DNA from: Actinomadura luzonensis
Lineage (GTDB): Bacteria > Actinomycetota > Actinomycetes > Streptosporangiales > Streptosporangiaceae
Assembly: GCF_022664455.2 (NCBI RefSeq)
Contig: NZ_JAKRKC020000001.1
Coordinates: 2,051,001 to 2,115,000 of the forward strand
Reading direction: 5' to 3'
DNA length: 64,000 nt
Part shown: in pieces, positions 25,227 to 34,839 of the stretch
Position numbering within the stretch: the first letter of the stretch is position 1
Layout: every line of letters begins with the position of its first letter
The notes under the pieces: model-generated
Seen by the model: the letters and a program-made list of their open reading frames with translations, nothing else
Told to the model about the DNA's origin: nothing
Database searches by the model: none
Translations under genes and position numbers: made by a program

Positions 25227-28166
25227 TCAGAGGGGCAGCACCGCCGTGACCTCGGTGCCACCGGAGGGGGACGAGGTGACGGCGCAGGTGCCGCCGATCT
25301 CGGCGGCGCGTTCGCGCATCGAGGTCAGGCCCACGCCCGGGGACGGCTCGCCGGGCAGGCCGATCCCGTCGTCCGCGATCGTCACCCGCAGCGTCCCGTC
25401 GTCCTGGCGGGAGAGGGCGATCAGGATCGTGGTGGCGTGGGCGTGGCGGCGGGCGTTGGTGAGGGCTTCCTGGGCGATGCGGTAGGCGGCGGTCTCCACG
25501 GCGGCCGGGAGGCCGGCGGGGACGTTCTGCGTGCGCACCTCGACGCGAGGGCCGGGGGTGGCGTGGGCGAGGGCGCGCAGGGCGCCGGGGAGGCCCAGCT
25601 CCTCCAGGACGGGCGGGCGTAGGCCGTCCACCAGCTCGCGCACCGACTCCAGCGTGGCGGTCATCTCCTCGCGGACCCGGATCAGCAGCTCGTCCACCGC
25701 TCCGGGGTCGCGGGCCAGGCGGCGGCGGGCCTCGTCCAGGGTCAGGGTGACGCTGGTCAGGGTCGGGCCGAGGCCGTCGTGCAGCTCGCGGCCGAGGCGG
25801 CGGCGCTCCTCGTCGCGGGTGGCGGTGATGCGGTCGAGGGAGTCGCGGAGGTCGGCGTCGAGCCGGACGGCGTGCGCCAGCTCGGCCAGGTGCTTGGCCA
25901 TGACGGTGAGCCCGCGGCGGCTCCAGCGGGTGCGGGGGCCGCCGGTGAGGAGGAGGCGGCCGGTGGGCTCGCCGTGCCAGACGAGGTCGACGACGAACGG
26001 GCGGGAGCCCGGCTCGCCGTCCGCGAACGACAGCGAGCGCGAAGTGGCCGGGACGCCCCTCACCTCGACGGCCGCGCCGCGGGCGCCCAGGCCGGCGCGG
26101 ACGATGGACAGGGCCTCGGCCAGGGCGGCGGCGGGGTCGCCGGCCCGCTGGACGGTGCGGGAGAGCAGGTCGGCCGCCCGGTACGGGTCGCGTTCGACGT
26201 TGAACAGCCGGTCCACCGAGCGTTGCAGGCGCAGCCGTACGGGATGGAAGACCGCGGCCGTGGCGAGGGCGGCGGCCAGGCCGGCGAGGCTGCCGTAGTC
26301 GCCGGCGACGCTGTCGGCGGCCCAGATGAGCGCCGGGTAGGTGACGGCCACGCCGACGGCCAGGGTGCCGTACACGAGCGTGCGGTTCAGGATGAGGCGG
26401 ATGCCGTAGAGCCGGTGGCGCAGCGCCGAGGCGACGACGGCGATGGGGATGCCGGCCGTCAGGAAGACGCGCAGGCCGATGACGACCGGGTCCGTGGAGC
26501 CCTGGCTGCCCGCCCAGTACCCCACGAAGATCACCATCGCCCAGAGGTACCAGGCGATCTGGCGGCGCACCTCGGGCGTGGCGGCCCGGTACCGGACGCC
26601 CAGCGAGGCGACGCCCAGCAGGCTGAGCAGGACGATGGGGACGCCGATCCAGCTCTCGACGACCTCGGGGACCGTGCCCAGCGCCGGGACGCCGAACGGG
26701 TTCTCGATGCGCAGCCCCAGCTCGAACTCCGGGTCCGGCGCCAGGGCGAGCAGCAGCGAGTGGCCGGTCATCAGGACGAGGTGGCCGTGGAGCACCGGCC
26801 GCCACCGCCTGGAGGGCAGCCGGCCGTCGGGGAAGAGCAGCGGCATGATGCCGGAGAACGTCGGCACCACCCACAGCCACAGCCACAGCGACGGCCAGGC
26901 GAGGTACGGCGTCAGCGGGCCCGGGTCGTAGGTGTGCGTCCAGGCGGTGACCGCGAACAGCAGCAGGTAGCACGACCAGAGCACGCCCGTGCCCCAGAGC
27001 AGCCACGGGAACAGCAGCCGCGGGCGGTGCGTGATGAGGAACGCGCCGGCGGCGGGGAACAGCAGGCCGACCGGGTCGGGGAAGCCGTCGATCTCGTTCC
27101 AGGAGTCGAGGCGGGAGCCGAGGACGCTCGTGATGACCATGGCGACGGGAGCGGCCAGGGCCAGGGCCCACACGAGGGCGACGACGGCCCGGCGGGCGCG
27201 CCCGGAGCCGTCCGCGGTCATGCCGGCTCCCGCACGGGGAGCCGGACGGCGGGCGGTCAGCGTGCGCAGGGCGCGTTCCAGGCCCGGCTCCCCCAGGTGG
27301 GCCCCGTCGCGGGCGGGCGGGCGCAGCCCGTATACCAGCTCGCGCACGTCCACCACGGCCTCGGTCATGCGCCCGCGCATGCGGGTCAGCAGCGGGTCGA
27401 CCGCCTCGGGGCCGCCGGCCAGGCTGCGGCGGGCCTCGTCGGCGCTGCGCGCCAGCTCGGCGAGAGTGGGGCCGAGGTCGTCGTGGAGGCTGCGGCGCAG
27501 CTCGTGCCGCTCCTCCTCGCGGGTGAGGAGCAGGCGTTCGCGGGAGCGCCGCAGCTCGGCGGTGAGGCGTACGGCGTGGGCCAGCTCGGCGAGCCGGCGG
27601 GCCAGCATGTCCAGCAGGGCCGGGTCCCCGGGGCGGCCGGCGACCAGGAGCCGGCCCACCGACGTGCCCTGCCACTCCAGCGGGACGGCCGACAGGGCCT
27701 CGCCGGTCTCGCCGTCGGCGACGGTGCGGGCCCGGCCGCCGGGCAGCGTCACCTCGACCGCGACGCCCGGGGCGCGCAGCGCGCGGCGGACCGCGGCGGC
27801 GGCCGAGGCCAGCGCCTCGGCGGGCCCGGGGGCCTCCTGGACGTGCCGGTCGATCCGGTCGGCCAGCCGGTACGGATCGCGTTCGACGCCGAACAGCCGG
27901 TCGGCCGCGCCCTGGAGGCGTACCCGCGCCGGGTGGAACACCACGCCCGCGACCAGCGCGGCGACCAGCCCGGCCGAGGAGGTGAGCGGCCGGGCGAGGG
28001 CGAGGACGGCGAAGTAGGCCGCGCCCACGGCGGTGACGAGCGCCAGGCCGACCACGGCGCGGTGAGCCAGGACGAGCGCGAGCCGGTCGCGCCGCAGGCC
28101 GGACAGGATCGCCACCCGGACGAGCAGCGGTCCCGCCGCTCTCCACAGCACGGGCTTGAGGTTCAT
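25227..28166 (-). CDS. Giant NarL-type histidine kinase with an extra truncated kinase module
   Basis: The 979-residue frame contains two related kinase units. Residues 1-315 have two membrane helices, a GAF-like segment and a HisKA_3 dimerisation helix with the phospho-acceptor His in SLHDDLGPTL (His 228), but no ATPase domain. At Met 316 a complete kinase begins: seven or so membrane helices, GAF-like region, HisKA_3 with RELHDGLGPTL and HATPase motifs AAYRIAQEALTN and DDGIGLPG. The stretch LRLQ..DRLF.VERDPYR occurs in both. No response regulator gene is adjacent. An alternative reading is a shorter gene beginning at 27221 with the first module a fused relic. Confidence 0.85.
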   Translation of the reverse strand: MNLKPVLWRAAGPLLVRVAILSGLRRDRLALVLAHRAVVGLALVTAVGAAYFAVLALARPLTSSAGLVAALVAGVVFHPARVRLQGAADRLFGVERDPYRLADRIDRHVQEAPGPAEALASAAAAVRRALRAPGVAVEVTLPGGRARTVADGETGEALSAVPLEWQGTSVGRLLVAGRPGDPALLDMLARRLAELAHAVRLTAELRRSRERLLLTREEERHELRRSLHDDLGPTLAELARSADEARRSLAGGPEAVDPLLTRMRGRMTEAVVDVRELVYGLRPPARDGAHLGEPGLERALRTLTARRPAPRAGAGMTADGSGRARRAVVALVWALALAAPVAMVITSVLGSRLDSWNEIDGFPDPVGLLFPAAGAFLITHRPRLLFPWLLWGTGVLWSCYLLLFAVTAWTHTYDPGPLTPYLAWPSLWLWLWVVPTFSGIMPLLFPDGRLPSRRWRPVLHGHLVLMTGHSLLLALAPDPEFELGLRIENPFGVPALGTVPEVVESWIGVPIVLLSLLGVASLGVRYRAATPEVRRQIAWYLWAMVIFVGYWAGSQGSTDPVVIGLRVFLTAGIPIAVVASALRHRLYGIRLILNRTLVYGTLAVGVAVTYPALIWAADSVAGDYGSLAGLAAALATAAVFHPVRLRLQRSVDRLFNVERDPYRAADLLSRTVQRAGDPAAALAEALSIVRAGLGARGAAVEVRGVPATSRSLSFADGEPGSRPFVVDLVWHGEPTGRLLLTGGPRTRWSRRGLTVMAKHLAELAHAVRLDADLRDSLDRITATRDEERRRLGRELHDGLGPTLTSVTLTLDEARRRLARDPGAVDELLIRVREEMTATLESVRELVDGLRPPVLEELGLPGALRALAHATPGPRVEVRTQNVPAGLPAAVETAAYRIAQEALTNARRHAHATTILIALSRQDDGTLRVTIADDGIGLPGEPSPGVGLTSMRERAAEIGGTCAVTSSPSGGTEVTAVLPL

Positions 28167-28280
28167 GGGTCGCGGACATCACAAGCAGGGCGAATGACCG
28201 CGTTTCCGGCACGCATGGCCCCATGATCGTGGTCCTGCCTTGCGTGCCGGTTGCGGACGGCCGTAATCCTCAGCCCGGGC

Positions 28281-29384
28281 TCATTTCAGGTCGGCGAAGA
28301 AGGCCCGCAGGTCGGCGGCCAGGCTCTCCGGGTCCTCCATGGCCGGGAAGTGCCGGCCCCGCTCGTGCTCGGCCCAGTACGTCCCGGGCGCCGGTTCCAG
28401 GAGCCGGCGCACGGTCGGGTCGGCGCCGAAGACCGAGTAGCCCTGCGGGACGGCCGGCGGCGCGCCCCAGTCGGTGGAGTGGGCCTGCTCGTAGAGGAAG
28501 CGGGCGGCCGAGACGCCGGAGCCGGTGAACCAGTACAGGCTGACGATCGTGAGGAACTGGTCGCGGTCGTACGGCAGGTCGGTCCAGCGTTCGAAGCTCT
28601 CCAGGATCCAGCCGAGCTGCCCCGCCGGGGAGTCGTTGAGCAGGTAGCCCATGGTCTGGGGGCGGCTGTTCTGGATGGCGAGGTAGCCGCTGTCGGCGGT
28701 GCGGAACTCGGCCATCCGGTCCAGGGCGAGCCGGTCCACCGGGTCCGCCGGGTCCAGGCGCTCGGCCATGCCGGGCAGGAACGTGGCGGTGGCCGCCGCC
28801 GTGACCGGGTCGGTCACCACGTGCACGCCCGCCACGTGCTCACCGTCGAGCCCGGCCACCGCGCCCGAGACGCCGGCGCCGACGTCGCCGCCGTGCACGC
28901 CGTAGCGGTCGTAGCCGAGGCGGCGCATCAGCTCGGCCCAGGCGCGGGCGGTGCGGCCCAAGGCCCAGCCGGACTGCCGGACCGGTGTGGAGAACCCGAA
29001 GCCGGGCAGCGAGGGGACGACGAGGTGGAAGTCGCGCCGCAGCAGCTCGATGAGCTGCGTGAACTCGGCGAACGCGCTGGGGTAGCCGTGCGTGAGCATC
29101 AGCGGGAGGGCGTCGGGGCGCTCGGAGCGCACGTGCGCGAAGTGGATGCGCTGCCCGTCGAGGTCGGTGGTGAACTGCGGCAGGGCGTTGAGCCCGGCCT
29201 CGGCCGCCCGCCAGTCGTAGCCCTCGCCCCAGTACGCGGCCAGCTCGCGCAGCGGCTCCAGCGGCACGCCCCGGGTCCAGCCGACGTCCGGCAGCTCGTC
29301 CGGCCAGCGGGTGCGGGCCAGGCGGTCCTTGAGGTCGTCGAGGTCGGGCTGCGGGACGGCGATGGTGAAGGGCCGGATCTCCAT
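28281..29384 (-). CDS. Epoxide hydrolase, alpha/beta-hydrolase with EHN domain
   Basis: The 367-residue protein starts with the epoxide-hydrolase N-terminal domain (FTIAVPQPDLDDLKDRLART, then WPDELPDVGW) and continues with an alpha/beta-hydrolase core: the oxyanion motif HGYPSAF (about 103), the nucleophile in YGVHGGDVGAG (Asp at about residue 162) and the C-terminal His in GRHFPAMEDPE (about 345). These enzymes open epoxides such as juvenile-hormone-like or xenobiotic ones to diols. ATG at 29384 follows AAGGAG. It is likely monocistronic, divergent from the membrane protein gene that begins at 29534. Confidence 0.92.
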   Translation of the reverse strand: MEIRPFTIAVPQPDLDDLKDRLARTRWPDELPDVGWTRGVPLEPLRELAAYWGEGYDWRAAEAGLNALPQFTTDLDGQRIHFAHVRSERPDALPLMLTHGYPSAFAEFTQLIELLRRDFHLVVPSLPGFGFSTPVRQSGWALGRTARAWAELMRRLGYDRYGVHGGDVGAGVSGAVAGLDGEHVAGVHVVTDPVTAAATATFLPGMAERLDPADPVDRLALDRMAEFRTADSGYLAIQNSRPQTMGYLLNDSPAGQLGWILESFERWTDLPYDRDQFLTIVSLYWFTGSGVSAARFLYEQAHSTDWGAPPAVPQGYSVFGADPTVRRLLEPAPGTYWAEHERGRHFPAMEDPESLAADLRAFFADLK

Positions 29385-29533
29385 GGGATGCTCCTTCTCG
29401 GCTGATGTGTCCCCCACGCTAGGAAGAATTGCGGCAAGGTTCTTTCCGCGATGATCGGCCGTTTCTCACTCCTGCGGGGGAGCCTGCGGATCGCCCGCAC
29501 CGGCGATGTCCGGGAAAGCCTCCGCCGAGCACG

Positions 29534-30142
29534 ATGTCCGTCATGAAACTTCGTGCCGCGTTCGTCGCCGCTCCCCTCTTCGTCCTCGCCTACGGCGTGA
29601 TCCGCATCCTCGACGGTCTCGACGGCAGCCGGGGCCCCGGCCTCGCCTGGACCACCGGTCACCTCGCCTTCATGGCGGCCCTCGCCCTGTTCGTCCCGAT
29701 CTTCTGGCGGCTGCGGCGGATGGCCGGCGGCGGCGCGTTCGCCACCGCGAGCGCGGCGGCGGGCACGGTCGGCGTGGCGGCGCTGCTCGGGCAGTTCGGG
29801 GTCGACCTGGTGGTCGGGTTCCTGTCGGCCGACCACGACGCCATGGGCGTGCTGTTCGAGCAGGTCAAGGCCGTGCCCGGCGTGTCCGTCGCGATCTACG
29901 ACGTGCTGCCGTTCCTGTTCTACATCGGCCAGCTCGCGCTGGTCGGGCTGCTCGCCGCGCGGCGCCAGGTCAAGGCGTGGACGTTCGCGCTGGTGCTGAC
30001 GGACCTGATGCTGCCGTTCGTGACCAAGGACCTCATCCCGCTCGGCGCGCTCTGCCTGCTCGTGTCGTTCGTGCCGCTCGGCCGCGCCGCCGACGCCGCC
30101 GTCGCCGCCGCGCCCGCGCGACCCGCGCACGCGTTCGCGTGA
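29534..30142 (+). CDS. Integral membrane protein upstream of two-component system
   Basis: The 202-residue product has about six hydrophobic stretches (near 8-24, 38-54, 72-92, 115-140, 146-160 and 165-185) and no catalytic motif. It ends 23 bp before the histidine kinase gene in the same direction, so it may be part of the same operon and could act as an accessory sensor. Two starts nine bases apart (29534 and 29543) are possible. Family not recognised. Confidence 0.75.
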   Translation: MSVMKLRAAFVAAPLFVLAYGVIRILDGLDGSRGPGLAWTTGHLAFMAALALFVPIFWRLRRMAGGGAFATASAAAGTVGVAALLGQFGVDLVVGFLSADHDAMGVLFEQVKAVPGVSVAIYDVLPFLFYIGQLALVGLLAARRQVKAWTFALVLTDLMLPFVTKDLIPLGALCLLVSFVPLGRAADAAVAAAPARPAHAFA

Positions 30143-30165
30143 CGTCCACGGCAGGATGGGATGCC

Positions 30166-31335
30166 GTGTCCGATGCACGGTTCCTCCTCCCGCTTCGCCG
30201 ATGGGCGAACGGCCTGCCCCCGATCTGGGTGGACGCCGGGCTGGCGGCCCTGATCTGGGTCGTGCAGCTCTGGCCATTCCTCAGCCGCGACAACCCGGCC
30301 GGCGGGCCGTGGCACTGGTGGGGGTACGTCGTCGTGACGCTCGCCGCGCTGCCGCTGGTGTGGCGGCGGCGCGCCCCCGCGGCCGTCCTGATGGCCACGC
30401 TGGCCGCGACCGCCTGCTACGACCTCGTGGACGAGGTGGCCGCCCAGCCCATCTGGTACGGCGGCCTGGTGGCGTTCTACACCGTGGCCGTCTCCTGCAC
30501 CCGGTGGGTGCGCGTCACCCTGGCCGTCTTCACGCTCGGCGGGGGCCTGCTCCTCGTCGGCTCGTGGGACACGGCGATGCGCGGCGTCGTGGTCTTCGTC
30601 GCCGCGTACGCCGTCGGCCGGGCGACCGCCGCCTCCCGCGCCCACGCCGCCGCGCTGGAGGAGCGCGCCGCCCAGCTCGCCCGCGAGCGGCAGGTCGCCG
30701 CCGAGCGGGCCGCCGAGCGCGAGCGCGCGCGGATCGCCCGCGACATGCACGACATCCTCGCCCACGCCGTCAGCCTCATGGTGGTGCAGGCCGAGGCCGG
30801 CCCGGTCGCGGTCGCCGCGAACCCGGCCCGCGCGGTGGCCGCCTTCGACGCCATCGCCTCGGCGGGACGGGACGCGATGGGCCAGCTCCGCCGCCTGCTC
30901 GACGTGCTGAAGGAGGAGGAGGGCCCGCGCGCGCCGCAGCCCACCATCGCCGGGCTGCCCGCGCTGGCCGAGCAGGTGCGGGCCGCCGGGATCGACGTGG
31001 CGCACACCGTGACCGGCGAGCCGGGCCGGCTGTCGCCGGACGCCGAGGTGGCCGCGTACCGGATCGCGCAGGAAGCCCTCACCAACATCGTCAAGCACGC
31101 CGGCGCGACCCGCGCCGGCCTCACCCTCACCTGGCAGGACGACGCCCTCATGATCGACGTCACCGACGACGGCCGCGGGCGGGGAGCGGCGCTCCCCTCC
31201 GGCGGCAACGGCCTCATCGGCATCAGGGAGCGGGCCGCGGCCTGCGGCGGGAGCGCCGACGCCGGGCCGATGCCCGGCGGCGGGTTCCGGGTCCGCGTGC
31301 GGCTGCCGCTCCAGGACGCGCGGGAGGCGGCGTGA
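30166..31335 (+). CDS. NarL-type sensor histidine kinase
   Basis: The 389-residue protein has about five N-terminal membrane helices (roughly 15-140), a basic coiled linker, HisKA_3 with the phospho-acceptor in ARDMHDILAHAVSLM (about 188-202), and HATPase_c with AAYRIAQEALTN (about 297) and DDGRGRG (about 336), then GLIGIRERA. GTG at 30166 is chosen because AGGATGGGA precedes it; GTG at 30139 overlapping the upstream stop is possible. Its last codons overlap the response regulator start (GTGA). Signal unknown. Confidence 0.93.
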   Translation: MSDARFLLPLRRWANGLPPIWVDAGLAALIWVVQLWPFLSRDNPAGGPWHWWGYVVVTLAALPLVWRRRAPAAVLMATLAATACYDLVDEVAAQPIWYGGLVAFYTVAVSCTRWVRVTLAVFTLGGGLLLVGSWDTAMRGVVVFVAAYAVGRATAASRAHAAALEERAAQLARERQVAAERAAERERARIARDMHDILAHAVSLMVVQAEAGPVAVAANPARAVAAFDAIASAGRDAMGQLRRLLDVLKEEEGPRAPQPTIAGLPALAEQVRAAGIDVAHTVTGEPGRLSPDAEVAAYRIAQEALTNIVKHAGATRAGLTLTWQDDALMIDVTDDGRGRGAALPSGGNGLIGIRERAAACGGSADAGPMPGGGFRVRVRLPLQDAREAA

Positions 31336-31994
31336 GCGTGCGCGTGGTGGTCGCCGACGACCAGGAGCTGGTACGGGCCGGGTTCGGCATGATCCTCGAC
31401 GCGCAGCCGGACATCGAGGTCGTCGCGGAGGCGGGCGACGGCGCGCAGGCGGTCGAGGCGGTGCGGACGCACCGCCCGGACGTGCTGCTGCTCGACATCC
31501 GCATGCCGGTCATGGACGGCATCGAGGCGGCCCGGCTGGTCTGCGCGGACAGCGCGTGCCGGGTGATCATGCTGACCACGTTCGACCTGGACGACTACGT
31601 CTACGACGCGCTGCGGGCGGGTGCGAGCGGCTTCCTGCTGAAGGACGTGCGCCGCGACGACCTCGTGCACGCCGTGCGGGTGGTCGCGGCCGGGCAGTCC
31701 CTGCTCGCGCCCGCGATCACCACGAAGCTGATCGCCGAGTTCACCTCGCGCTCCGCCGCCGCGCAGGTGCCGTCGCAACGGCTGGAGGTGCTGACCGCGC
31801 GCGAGCGGGAGACGCTGCGGATGATCGCGCGCGGCCTGTCCAACGCGGAGATCGCGCAGGCCATGGTGGTCAGCGAGCACACGGTGAAGACGCACGTCAG
31901 CAACGTGCTGACCAAGCTCGGCCTGCGCGACCGGGTGCAGGCGGTGATCGCCGCGTACGAGAGCGGCCTGACCGTCCCCGGCGACCCGCGCTGA
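31332..31994 (+). CDS. NarL/LuxR-type response regulator, partner of kinase at 30166
   Basis: The 220-residue protein has a receiver domain with acidic pocket ADDQ, phospho-acceptor Asp in LLLDIRMPVMDG (Asp about 56), Thr in IMLTTFD and Lys in FLLKDV, followed by a LuxR helix-turn-helix (LTARERETLRMIARGLSNAEI...VSEHTVKTHVSNVLTKLG, in parts, about 150-205). It should activate or repress genes after phosphorylation by the coupled kinase. GTG at 31332 overlaps the kinase stop. Converges with the FAD oxidoreductase gene 3 bp beyond its stop. Confidence 0.95.
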   Translation: MSVRVVVADDQELVRAGFGMILDAQPDIEVVAEAGDGAQAVEAVRTHRPDVLLLDIRMPVMDGIEAARLVCADSACRVIMLTTFDLDDYVYDALRAGASGFLLKDVRRDDLVHAVRVVAAGQSLLAPAITTKLIAEFTSRSAAAQVPSQRLEVLTARERETLRMIARGLSNAEIAQAMVVSEHTVKTHVSNVLTKLGLRDRVQAVIAAYESGLTVPGDPR

Positions 31995-31997
31995 GGC

Positions 31998-33341
31998 TCA
32001 GCCCAGCACCGGGTAGTTGGAGCGGAAGACCCCGCGCGGGTCGCGGGCCCGCTTGACCGCGCGCAGCCGCTCCAGCGTCGCGGGCGGGAACGCCGCCGCG
32101 GCCGTCTCCCCGTCGCCGAGGAACGTGAACGGCTTCAGCCCGCTGGTGTGCGCGGACAGCGCCGCGACGATCGCCTCCTGCCGGGCCGTCGCCGCCGCCG
32201 CGACCTCGGGCACGGGAGCCGGGCCGATCATGCTCAGCAGGTACGGCTCCGCGACGTGCCCGCAGGCCCCCGCGTCCTCGCCGGCCCGGGCCAGCGCGCC
32301 GCCGAGATGCCGCACCTGGACCGTGGCCAGCGGGGCGATGCCCGCGGCCGCCGCCTCCAGCAGGGCCGCCACGGCGTCGTCGCCGAGCCCGGTCAGCAGC
32401 TCGGCGCGCAGCAGGGCGGGCATCGGCTCGACCGGCTCGGCGCAGATGCCGCCCACCTCCGCGACCGGCAGGTCGCCGCGGGTGTCCAGCAGCACGCCCG
32501 GGACGGACTCCAGCGGGCGCACCAGGGCGCGGCCCGCCTCGGCCGCCCCGAGGAAGGTGAGGTCCACCATGACGGCCGCCAGCCCGCGCAGCGGCTCGGG
32601 CACCTCGGGGAACGGCGGGAACTGCGCGAGGGTGAACCACAGGGTCAGCTCCTCGGGCGCGGTCGCGGTGATCTCGCGGAAGGCGGCCATCACCTCGGCG
32701 GCGCGGGCGGCGGGCCACATCATCCGGCCGCCGTACAGGCGGGAGGCGGGGAACAGCGCCAGCTCCAGCGCGGTCACCACGCCGAAGTCGCCGCCGCCGC
32801 CGCGCAGCGCCCAGAACAGCTCGGGGTCGGAGTCGGCGGTGACCCGGGACGTGCCGCCCTCGGCGTCCACGACCTCCAGCGCGCGGATCGCGTTGCCCGC
32901 CAGGCCGTGCGCCCGGCCGTACCAGCTCAGGCCGCCGCCCAGGCTGTAGCCGGCGACGCTGACGATCGGCGAGCTGCCCGCGAGCCCGGTGAGGTCGTGC
33001 TTGGCGGCGGCGGCCAGCAGCTCGCCCCACGAGGCCCCGGCCTCCACCCGGGCCACCCACTCGGCCGGGCGGACCTCCACGGCGCGCAGCCGGGACGTGC
33101 GGAGCAGGACCTCGCCGTCGAGGCCGGTGGTGGCGCCGTGGCCGTTCGGCTGCGTGGCGACCCGGAGCCCGGCGGCGGCGGCCTGGCGGACCACGGCGGC
33201 GACGTCGGCGGCGTCCTCGGCCTCCACCACGGCGGCGATCGGCTGCCGGACGGCCCGGTTCCAGGGCAGCGCGGCCTGCTCGAAGCCGTCGTCGCCGGCG
33301 GCCGACAGCCGGCCCTTCAACGTCCTGCCGTCGATGGTCAT
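31998..33341 (-). CDS. FAD-linked oxidase, berberine-bridge (VAO/PCMH) type
   Basis: The 447-residue protein has a PCMH FAD-binding domain (residues 35-210) with NGHGATTG (about 66-73), SSPIVSVAGYSLGGGLSWYGRAHG in two pieces around 125-145, and WALRGGGGDFGVVTALE (about 172-188), then a substrate domain and the C-terminal berberine-bridge tail with DPRGVFRSNYPV. These enzymes oxidise alcohols, sugars or alkaloid-like compounds with FAD and oxygen. The usual second flavin-linking Cys cannot be placed with confidence. ATG at 33341 follows AGGGGG. Cytoplasmic (no signal peptide). Confidence 0.92.
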   Translation of the reverse strand: MTIDGRTLKGRLSAAGDDGFEQAALPWNRAVRQPIAAVVEAEDAADVAAVVRQAAAAGLRVATQPNGHGATTGLDGEVLLRTSRLRAVEVRPAEWVARVEAGASWGELLAAAAKHDLTGLAGSSPIVSVAGYSLGGGLSWYGRAHGLAGNAIRALEVVDAEGGTSRVTADSDPELFWALRGGGGDFGVVTALELALFPASRLYGGRMMWPAARAAEVMAAFREITATAPEELTLWFTLAQFPPFPEVPEPLRGLAAVMVDLTFLGAAEAGRALVRPLESVPGVLLDTRGDLPVAEVGGICAEPVEPMPALLRAELLTGLGDDAVAALLEAAAAGIAPLATVQVRHLGGALARAGEDAGACGHVAEPYLLSMIGPAPVPEVAAAATARQEAIVAALSAHTSGLKPFTFLGDGETAAAAFPPATLERLRAVKRARDPRGVFRSNYPVLG

Positions 33342-33564
33342 GTGAACCCCCTGTGGGAACGGTGATCTCGTTCGCCAACAGTGGTCCATCGCGCTAAATG
33401 CCGGACTGGAGGTGACTTGCGCCGGACTTGTCCCCGAGGCCGGGCGGCGTGCCCGGCCGGGAAGTTTCTCCAGGAGATGTAGGGGTCACGCCGATCTGCC
33501 CTATGTACGGGCCGACGACCATGACACCGTCGAGGGGACGGTGACGCACCCACCTGGAGGAGCC

Positions 33565-34839
33565 GTGTGCGCGTTCCACATCATCGACCTGGGCGCCATG
33601 CAGATCCTGGACTCCCGCGGCCGCCCCACCCTGTCGGTCACCCTCACCCTGGCCGGCGGCGCGACCGGCTGGGCCGGCGTGCCCTCCGGCGCCTCGACCG
33701 GCGCCAAGGAGGCCGTGGAGCTGCGTGACGGCGACGACAGCCGGTACGGCGGCGCGGGCGTGACCCGGGCCGCGGCCCGCATCACCGGCACGATCTTCCA
33801 GCGGCTCAAGGGGCGTCCCTGGTACTCCCTGGCCGACGTGGACCAGGCGCTGATCGAGCTGGACGGCACCCCGGACAAGAGCCGGCTCGGCGGCAACGCC
33901 ACCGTGGGCGTGTCGATGGCCACCGCGCGGGCCGTCGCGATGGCGCACGGGCAGCAGTTGTGGGAGTTCCTGAGCCCTTCGACGGTGCGGCCCCGGCTCC
34001 CGGTGCCGCACTTCAACATGGTGAGCGGCGGCCTGCACGCCTCCAACCAGCTCGACTTCCAGGAGTTCATGATCGCGCCGATCGGGGCGCCGACCATGGC
34101 GGAGGCGGTGCGGGCGGGCGTCGAGATCTACGCCGTGCTGCGCGGCAACCTGGCCGCCGCCGGCCGGCCGACCGGACAGGGCGACGACGGCGGCTTCGCG
34201 CCCGACTTCACCCACCCGCGCGAGGTGTTGTCGGCGCTGATGGACGCCGTCGACGACGCCGGCTACACCGCCTCCCGCGACCAGGTCGCGATCGCGCTGG
34301 ACCCGGCCGCCACCCGCTTCCGCCGCGCCGACGGCGCGTACCAGGTGGCGGGCGAGCGGCTGTCCACCCTGGAGATGATCGAGATGTACGCGCAGCTCGC
34401 CGCCGACTACCCGATCTGGAGCATCGAGGACGGCCTGGCCGAGGACGACGAGGACGGCTGGCGGCAGCTCACCGAACGGCTCGGCGACCGGCTGCAGCTC
34501 GTCGGCGACGACGTGTTCTGCACCAACCCGGCCGTCATCGAGCAGGGCATCGCCGGCAACATCGGCAACGCGGCGCTCATCAAGGTCAACCAGGTCGGCA
34601 CCGTGACCGAGACGTTGCAGGCCATGGACCTGTGCCGCAAGCACGGCTACGCCCGGATGGTCTCGCACCGCTCCGGCGAGACCGTGGACGACTTCGTCGC
34701 CGAGCTGGCCGTCGCCACCGGGTGCGGCCAGTTCAAGGGGGGCGCGCCGGCGCGCGGCGAGCGGGTGATCAAGTACAACCGGCTCATGCACATCGCCGCG
34801 CAGCGGCCCGACCTGCCGTTCGGACTGGCCGACCGGTGA
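33565..34839 (+). CDS. eno: Enolase paralogue
   Basis: The 424-residue protein follows the enolase fold: ILDSRGRPTLSV (about 12-23), SGASTGAKEAVELRDGD (about 40-56), DFQEFMIAP (about 168-176), GDDGGFAPDF (about 207), metal-ligand regions IEDGLAEDD (about 287) and LVGDDVFCTNP (about 313), KVNQVGTVTET (about 336) and SHRSGET (about 366). Departures from housekeeping enolase, such as VSGGLHASN for the usual INGGxHADN and KVNQ for KxNQ, mark a second, divergent copy. GTG at 33565 follows GGAGGAG; an in-frame GTG at 33541 lacks a site. It stands alone, divergent from the oxidase gene. Confidence 0.92.
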   Translation: MCAFHIIDLGAMQILDSRGRPTLSVTLTLAGGATGWAGVPSGASTGAKEAVELRDGDDSRYGGAGVTRAAARITGTIFQRLKGRPWYSLADVDQALIELDGTPDKSRLGGNATVGVSMATARAVAMAHGQQLWEFLSPSTVRPRLPVPHFNMVSGGLHASNQLDFQEFMIAPIGAPTMAEAVRAGVEIYAVLRGNLAAAGRPTGQGDDGGFAPDFTHPREVLSALMDAVDDAGYTASRDQVAIALDPAATRFRRADGAYQVAGERLSTLEMIEMYAQLAADYPIWSIEDGLAEDDEDGWRQLTERLGDRLQLVGDDVFCTNPAVIEQGIAGNIGNAALIKVNQVGTVTETLQAMDLCRKHGYARMVSHRSGETVDDFVAELAVATGCGQFKGGAPARGERVIKYNRLMHIAAQRPDLPFGLADR

